Assembly: GCA_033961575.1 (NCBI GenBank)
Contig: CM066727.1
Span: 156,163,434 to 156,227,433 of the forward strand
DNA: 64,000 bases
Direction of reading: 5' to 3'
Origin: Aselliscus stoliczkanus
Taxonomy: Eukaryota > Chordata > Mammalia > Chiroptera > Hipposideridae
In this document: positions 57,470 through 64,000 of the stretch, piece after piece
Layout of the letters: every line of letters begins with the position of its first letter
How positions within the stretch are numbered: position 1 is the first letter of the stretch
Translations under genes and position numbers: made by a program
The notes under the pieces: generated by a model
What the model was told of the DNA's origin: nothing
Database searches by the model: none
Seen by the model: only the letters and a program-made list of their open reading frames with translations

Positions 57470-60400
57470 TCAGATTCCACATATAAGTGAGATCATATGG
57501 TATTTGTCTTTCTCCGACTGACTTATTTCACTTAACATAATAGTCTCTAGGTCCATCCATATCATTGCAAATGGTACGATTTCATTCTTCTTTATAGCGG
57601 TCTAATACTCCATTGTATAAATGTATCACAGTTTCTGAATCCAGTCATCTACTGATGGGCATTTTGGTTGTTTCCAAGTGTTGGCTATTGTAAATAGCGC
57701 TGCAATAAACATAGGGGTGCATGTATTATATTTGAATTAGCGTCTTGGATTCTTCTGGATAGATACCTAAGAGTGGAATTGTTGGGTCATATGGCAGTTC
57801 CATTTCCACTTTTTTGAGATACCACCATACTGATTTCCATAATGGCTGCACCAATCTGCAGTCCTACCAATCTGCAGTCTCCACAACCTCACCAGTGCTT
57901 GTTGTTTGTTGACTTGTTGATGATAGCCATTCTGACTGGAGTGAGGTGGTATCTCATTGTGGTTTCTATTTGCATTTCTCTGATGATTAGTGAGGTTGAA
58001 CGTTTTTTCATATTCCTGTTGGCCATCTGTCCTGTTTAGAGAAATGCCTCCTCATATCCGCTGCCATTTTTTAATTGGGTTGTTTGTTTTTTTGGTGTTG
58101 AGTTGCATGAGTGTTTTATAAATTTTGGATACCAACCCCTTATCAGATAGATCATTGGCAAATATCTTCTCCCATTCAGTAGGCTGCCTTTTTGTTTTAT
58201 TGATGATTTCCTTTGCTGTGAAAAACTTTTAAGTTTGATGTAATCTCATATGTTCATTTATTTCTTTTATTTCCCTTGCCCGAGGGGATATATCAGTAAA
58301 AATATTACTCAGGGTAAAGTCTGCAAACTTACTCCCTATGTTTTCTTCTAGGAGTTTTATGGTTTCAGGTCTTACATTTAAGTGTTTAATCCATTTTGAG
58401 TTTGTTCTTGCATATGGTGTAAGTAGGTGGTCCATTTTCATTATTTTGCACGTATCAGTCCAATTTTCCCAGCACCATTTATTAAATAGACTATCTTTAC
58501 TCCAATGTCAATTCTTGCCTCCATTGTCATAGAGTAAATGACCGTATATGGATGGGTTTATTCCTGGGCTTTCTATTCTGTTCCATTGGTCTATGTGTCT
58601 GTGTCTCTTTTGATGACAGTACCATACTGTTTTGATTACTGTAGCCTTGTACTATGTTTTGATGTCAAGTAGTGTGATGCCTCCCACTTTGTTCTTATTT
58701 CTCAGGATTGCCATGGCTATTCGGAGTCTTTTGTGGCTTCATATAAATTTTAGGATTCTATGTTCTATATGTGAGAAAAATGTCCTTGGTAGAGTGCTTG
58801 GAATTGCATTAAATCTATATATAGCCTTAGGTAGTATTGACATCTTAACTATATCAATTCTTCCTATCCATGAGCATGGTTTATATTTCCATTTATTTGT
58901 ATCTTCTTTGATTTCTCTCTTCAGTGTCTCATAATTTTGTGAGTACAGATCTTTTACTTCTTTAGTTAAATTGATTCCTAGATATTTTATTGTTTTTGAA
59001 GCAATTGTAAAAGGGATTGATTTCCTGATTTCTTCTTCTGATAGTTTATTATTGGTGTATAGATAGAAATGCAACTGATTTCTGAATATTAATTTTGTAT
59101 CCTGCTACCTTACCAAATTCATGTATCAGTTCTAGCAGTTTTTTGGTGGAGTCTTTGGGATTCTCTCTATATAGTATCATGTCATCTGCATATAATGACA
59201 ATTTTACTTCCTGTTTTCCAATTTGGATGCCTTTTATTTCATTTTCTTGTCTGATTGCTGTGGCTGGAACTTCCAGAAATATGTTAAATAAAAGTGGTGA
59301 AAGTGGGCAGCCTTGTCTTGTTCCTGATCTTAAGGGGAAAGCTTTCAGCCTTTCCCCATTGAGTACGATGTTTGCTGTGGGCTTATCATACATAGCCTTT
59401 ATTATGTTGAGATATGATCCCACTATTCCCACTTTGCTAAGAGTTTTTATCATAAATGGCTGATGGATTTTGTCAAATGCCTTTTCTACATCTATTGATA
59501 TGATCATATGATTTTTATTTTTCATTTTGTTAATGTGATGTATTACATTGATTGATTTGCAGATATTGAACCAGACTTCCATACCAGGAATGAATCCCAC
59601 TTGATCATGATGTATGATCTTTTTAATGAGATGCTGAATTCGGTTTGCTAGTATTTTGTTGAGAATTTTTGCATCTATGTTCATTAGGGATATTGGCCTG
59701 TAGTTTTCCTTTTTTGTAATATCTTTGTCTGACTTAGGAATCAGGGTGATAGTGGCTTCATAGAAAGAGTTTGGGAGCCTTCCCTCCTTCTGTATTTTTT
59801 GGAATCGTTTGAGAATAGGTACTAATTCTTTTTTGAATGTTTTGTGAAATTCCCCTGTGTAACCATCTGGTCCAGGGCTTTTTTTTTTTTTTTTTTGTGG
59901 GCAGTGTCACTGGCCCTCATATGTGGGACCGAACTGGGGCCGCTGGCTTCTGAAGCCAGCGCTTAACCACCGTGCCACTCCGCCAGCCCTAGGTCCAAGG
60001 CTTTTGTTTGTTGGAAGATTGTTGATTACTGATTCAATTTCTTTGGCAGTAATCAGTCTATTCAGTTTCTGTTTCTTTTTGGTTCAGACTTGGTAGATTG
60101 TATGCTTCTAGAAATTTATCCATTTCTTCCAGATTGTTGAATTTGTTAGCATATAGTTGCTCATAGTATTTTCTTAACATTTTCTGTATTTCTTTGGTAT
60201 CTGTTGTCACTTCTCCTCTTTCATTTCTGATTTTATTAATTTGGGTCCTCTCTCTCTTTTTCTTGGTGCGTCTGGCTGAGGGTTTGTCGATCTTGTTTAT
60301 CTTTTCAAAAAACCAACTCTTGGTTTCATTGATCTTTTGTATTGTTTTTTTGTTCTCTATTTCATTTATTTCTGCTCTGGTCTTTATTATTTCCTTCCTT

Positions 60401-61405
60401 ATACTCCCTTTAGGCATGTTTTGATGTGTTTTTTTTTTAGTTCCCTTAGGTATAAAGAGAGTCTGTTGATTTGAGATTTTTCTTCCTTCTTCAGGTAGGC
60501 CTGCACTGCTATGAACTTCTCTCTTAGGACTGCTTTCCTGCATCCCAGAGATTTTGGGTCGTGGTGTTTTCATTTTCATTTGTCTGGAGGTATGTTTTGA
60601 CTTCCTCCTAGATCTCATTTTTGTCCCACTCACTATTTAGTAGCATGTTATTTAGCCTCCATGTATTTGTAAGCTTTCCAGATTTCTTCTTATAATTGAT
60701 TTCTAGTTTCATAGCATTGTGGTCAGAGAAGACATTTGATATGATTTCAATCTTCTTAAATTTGTTGAGACTTGTTTTGTGGCCTAACATGTGGTCTATC
60801 TTGGAGAATGTTCCATGTGCACTAGAGAAGAATGTATATTCTGTAGCTTTGTGGTGAAATGCTCTAAAAATATCAATTAAATCCAGCTGGTCTAACGTGT
60901 CATTTAAGGCCACTATGTCCGTGTTGATTTTCTGTCTGGAGGATCTGTCCATTGGTGACAACGGGGTGTTGAAGTCCCCTACTATTACAGTGTTACTGTT
61001 GATCTCTGTCTTTATGTCTGTCAAAATCTGTTTTATATATTTAGGAGCTCTTATATTGGGTGCATAGATGTTTACTAGGATTATGTCCTCTTGTTGAATT
61101 GATCCCTTTATTATTATGTAGTGCCCTTCTTTGTCTTTTATTGTAGTCTTCATTTTAAAGTCTATTTTGTCCGAAATAAGTATTGCTACTCCAGCTTTTT
61201 TCTCATTTCCATTTGCATGAAATATCTTATTCCATCCCTTTACTTTCAGTCTGTGTGTGTCTTTTGATCCCAGACGAGTCTCTTGTAGACAGCATATGCA
61301 TAGGTCCTGTTTTCTTATCCACTCAGCTACTCTGTGTCTTTTGATTGGAGCATTTAGCCCATTCACATTTAAAGTGATTACTGATAGGTGCATATTTATT
61401 GCCAT
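57470..61405 (-). pseudogene. L1 copy C ORF2p, YADD intact, frameshifted and SINE-interrupted
   Basis: The endonuclease (61,405-60,610) is one open frame with [36 protein letters not shown] and SDHNAM. The reverse transcriptase frame (59,684-59,049) carries YRP-proximal [15 protein letters not shown] and the complete catalytic box [11 protein letters not shown], unlike copy A's YADG. The region upstream, 60,633-60,058, is open but shifted. A short SINE at 59,880-59,988 cuts the reverse transcriptase. From 59,050 to 57,470 the frame is broken several times. The ORF2 stop is the TCA (TGA in sense) at 57,470-57,472. Copy C looks younger than the old L1 pieces but is not active. Confidence 0.92.
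59878..59989 (-). mobile_element. Short tRNA-derived SINE inside L1 copy C (minus strand)
   Basis: A T17 run is followed by the short-family head. The target-site duplication is GGTCCAGGGCTTTT / GGTCCAAGGCTTTT, and the ORF2 sequence continues on both sides. Confidence 0.92.
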
Positions 61406-62256
61406 TTTGTTATTTGTATTTCTTGTCATCCTGGGTTAGCTTGTTTTCCCCTTTCTTCTGTTAAAAAAGCTCTTTTTTTAAAAATTTTTTTTATTAGTTT
61501 CAGGTGTACAACACAATGCAATAGTTATACTCTTTACACCCCAAAGTGAAAATCCCCCTCCCCTATTTCGCCACCTCACTACACCCCATATCATACATAT
61601 CCATCACAACTCCCCTGACTCCCCTCCACAGTATACTCCACATCCCATGACCATTCACATATTCAGTTGAAGTTGGCATAGAATACAACATCAGCTTCAG
61701 GTGTACAGTGCAGTGATCAAGCCTCTACTCCATCCATGAAGTGGTTTCCCTAACAAGACATGTGTCTATCTGACACGCCACAAAATTTTTACATTATTAT
61801 ATTCCCCGAACTGTGTTTCATATCCCTGTGGCAATATTGTAGTTGTCTATTTATGCTGTCTAATCCCTTCCCCTTCCCCCCATCCCCACCCCACTCCCAA
61901 CTAGCAACCCTCAGTTTTTCCTCTACATCTATGAGTCTGTTTACTTTGATTGTTCACTCAGCTCTTCAGACTCCACACACAAGTGAGATCACATGGTACC
62001 TGTCCTTCTCTGATTGACTTATTTCTCGCAACATAATAGTCTCTTCTCAACATTATCAATTACATTCCCAGAACTGCCCCCATATCACTGCGGCAACATT
62101 GTAGTCCCACATACACTGTCCAAAACCTTCCCCCACTCCCTCTTCCCCACTCCCTCCCAGCCAGCAACCATCAGTTTTTCCTTTATATCTGCTTGATATG
62201 ACTTCAATCTTCTTAAATTGTCTCTCTGGATTAGCTTGTTTACCCCTTTCTTTTGT

Positions 62257-63127
62257 TTAAAAAAGCCCTTTTAACATTTCTTGCAATGCTGGCTTGGTGG
62301 TAATGAATTCCTTAAGCTTATTCTTTTCTGAGAAGCTCTTTATCTCTCCTTCAGTTTTAAGTGATCGCTGTGCTGGGTAGAGCAATCTTGGCTGCAGGCC
62401 TTTATTTTGTGTCACTTTGAATATCTCCTGCCATTCCCTTCTGGCCTGCAGAGTTTCTGTAGACAAGTCAGCTGTTAGTCTAACAGGAGTTACTTGGTAT
62501 ATAACCTGCTGTCTTTCTCTTGCTGCCTCTAGGATTCTGTCTCTGTCTTTAACCTTTGCCATTTTAACTATGATGTGTCTTGGTGTGGACCTGTTTGGGT
62601 TCAGCTTGTTTGGAACCCTGTACACTTCCTGGGCATGTATGTTGATTTCCTTCACCAGAGTAGGGAAGTTTTCAGTCATTATTTCTTCAAATACACTCTC
62701 TACCCCTTGCTTCTTCTCTTCTCCTTCTGATATTCCTATGATATCATAGTGGTTGTGCTTCATCTTGTCCCATAGGGCCCTTAAACTTTCCATTGTTTTT
62801 TATTCTTTGGTCTTTTTGTTGTGCCAACTGGTTGATTTCTGCTATTTTGTCTTCCAAATCGTTGATCCGCTCCTCTGCTTCATCTACTCTACTCGTGATT
62901 ACTTCGAGTGTGTTCTTCATTTCAGTTATTGTATTCTTGAGTTCTAACAGGTTGTTCTTTATGATTTCTCTATCCTTCCTTATGTCCTCACTAAGTTTGT
63001 TAGGCATTCTTATCATCAGTGTTCTAAACTCTGTCTCTGAAAGGTTGGATCCTTCTGTTTTATTTGGTTCCAGTTCTAGAGGTTTCTTCTCATCTTTTAC
63101 TTGTGACATGATTTTTTTGTTTCTGCA
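62257..63127 (-). pseudogene. L1 copy D ORF1p, frameshifted
   Basis: Open frames 63,109-62,744 (coiled coil: VDEAEERINDLEDKIAEINQ) and 62,793-62,257 (RNA-binding part: STPRHIIVKMAKVKDRDRIL) overlap by 50 bases, so one frameshift separates them. A further shift in the A-rich start (63,110-63,127) follows the ATG. The break lies about 100 bases from the one in copy B, so the two copies were damaged separately and their common parent had a full ORF1. Confidence 0.9.
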
Positions 63128-64000
63128 TTCTGGCTGTCGCTCTGGGATTGCTTTGATGTATTAGATAGATCACCAGGAGATCCCTGGCTGGATCTTGCAG
63201 GCACACAGCTCACAGCCCAACACTCTCAGGAAAACTCCCAGTCTCAGCCTGTCCCAATCAGCCGCTCACAGATGAGGCCGAGCAGCCCAACAACCAATCA
63301 CCAGCCTGGCAGCTCTGCAATCACAGTGCGGAGAGCCAGGACCCGAGGCGGCTGGCGCACTCCCGCAACTCAGTGAGCACACTGTTGGAGCCGGAGCACA
63401 CCCACCAGGCATTCTCCTGGCAACGCAGTATAAGCTGGGCGGAGGGTGGGGATCCAAGGCCACATGTGCACACGTACATGCACACACACACTTCTGCGCT
63501 AATTCCACCAGACCAATGAGTTCCCAGTCCTGATCCTCTGTGGGCGGGCCCAATCCTAACAAAATGGCGCCCTCCTTACACCACTCCCATGCAGGCTCCA
63601 CACCAGGGGAACAATAGTCCAAAAACCTCCAGCTTTTGCACCAAAGGTGCTCAGTTCAGTCTGTCCCTGCAGGCTCCTGGGTCCAGCTCACACAGCTACT
63701 CCCTCCACCAGGAACCAGGTAAGTGCTTACCAGCGAGCAAGCCCGGGCACCAGCCCCAGTGATTCTCCAGCCGCTCTTAGCCTCACCGAGCTGAGCAAAG
63801 AGAGTCCTCACTGATTTACTGCCAGCTATCTTGGAATTTCTCTTCCTGGCAAAGGAACTCTGGGCTGGTGAGCTTGGTGTGCAGCCAGAGGGTCTCTCCC
63901 CCAACCGGAGAAGCCTCCCCAAAGCTGGGGCCTCCCTCATGGTGTTTGCCCTCTCTCGTCTCGGCCCGTCCTGCCTGACCTGACGTGGCCTCCTCTTTAA
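63128..64000 (-). promoter_or_regulatory. L1 copy D 5'UTR (partial), one 110-bp monomer
   Basis: Collinear with the 5'UTR of copy B and about equally GC-rich. Where B has two monomers, D has one (63,328-63,438). Open frames on both strands here have no coding meaning. Confidence 0.82.

Larger units (their letters stand above)
56955..61472 (-). mobile_element. L1 copy C, ORF2-bearing (minus strand)
   Basis: Its 3'UTR (56,955-57,469) and ORF2 (57,470-61,405) are followed by the spacer and the last few codons of ORF1 (TTAAAAAAGCTC at about 61,461-61,472). There it meets the 3' tail of copy D. The rest of copy C, if present, lies beyond the window on the far side of copy D. Its layout matches copy A. 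Confidence 0.9.
61473..64000 (-). mobile_element. L1 copy D, ORF1-only derivative (minus strand, runs off the window)
   Basis: In sense: 5'UTR (64,000-63,130, start beyond the window), ORF1 (about 63,127-62,257), 25-40 bases of spacer, then the fused 3'UTR (62,220-61,480). The whole of ORF2 is missing except a scrap, GATATGACTTCAATCTTCTT at about 62,195-62,219, which is the same endonuclease breakpoint as in copy B. The duplicated 3'UTR piece of copy B is also present (62,045-62,190). By comparison with copy B about 150 bp of the 5' end lie outside. Its 3' tail abuts copy C, so it probably inserted into copy C. Confidence 0.85.

Overview
This is mammalian nuclear DNA: sparse genes with GT/AG introns inside a dense bed of LINE-1 copies, tRNA-derived SINEs and microsatellites. 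Two genes are recognised with confidence, alpha-lactalbumin (LALBA, plus strand, four coding exons) and a class II olfactory receptor most like OR8S1 (minus strand, two coding exons). Three 3' exons of a C12orf54-like gene (minus strand) and a broken olfactory receptor follow. The order C12orf54 - OR8S1 - LALBA, with LALBA facing the other two, matches what I recall of human chromosome 12q13, so the window looks like the orthologous block. L1 3' ends of the laurasiatherian type, and a compound SINE that resembles the Rhin-1 family of horseshoe bats, point to a rhinolophoid bat. That species call is an inference from memory of repeat families.

Layout. 1-6.86 kb is a nearly full-length, inactivated L1 (copy A, plus). 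7-12.4 kb is a stack of SINEs and old L1 pieces. 12.4-15.8 kb is mostly single-copy DNA with two SINEs inserted back to back. LALBA lies at 15.98-17.97 kb, followed by a 250-bp TTC/TCC/TTC tract. OR8S1 is at 21.1-23.8 kb. 24-29 kb holds a purine tract, L1 pieces and a compound SINE. An olfactory receptor pseudogene is at 29.2-29.7 kb. 30-42.5 kb has no recognised gene: it contains a mariner-type DNA element, a possible retroposed 3'UTR, an ancient L1 split by a solo LTR, and further SINEs and L1. 42.7-46.2 kb is an internally deleted L1 (copy B, minus). 46.2-53 kb is mainly single-copy DNA with the C12orf54-like exons. 53-57 kb has SINEs and a 5'-inverted L1 stub. 57-64 kb is an L1 with a nearly complete but broken ORF2 (copy C, minus), apparently interrupted by a second internally deleted L1 (copy D, minus) that runs off the window.

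The genes do not form a pathway. LALBA is a milk protein of the lactating mammary gland, the receptor is sensory, and the C12orf54 product has no established role that I know. The most distinctive structures are (1) copies B and D, which share the same rearrangement (loss of the reverse transcriptase and a duplicated piece of 3'UTR), as expected of a non-autonomous, ORF1-bearing L1 derivative; (2) 110-bp monomers in their GC-rich 5'UTR; (3) a LALBA stop codon that removes the last two residues; (4) an olfactory receptor whose coding sequence is split by a 1.8-kb intron; and (5) a modular SINE family with short and long forms.
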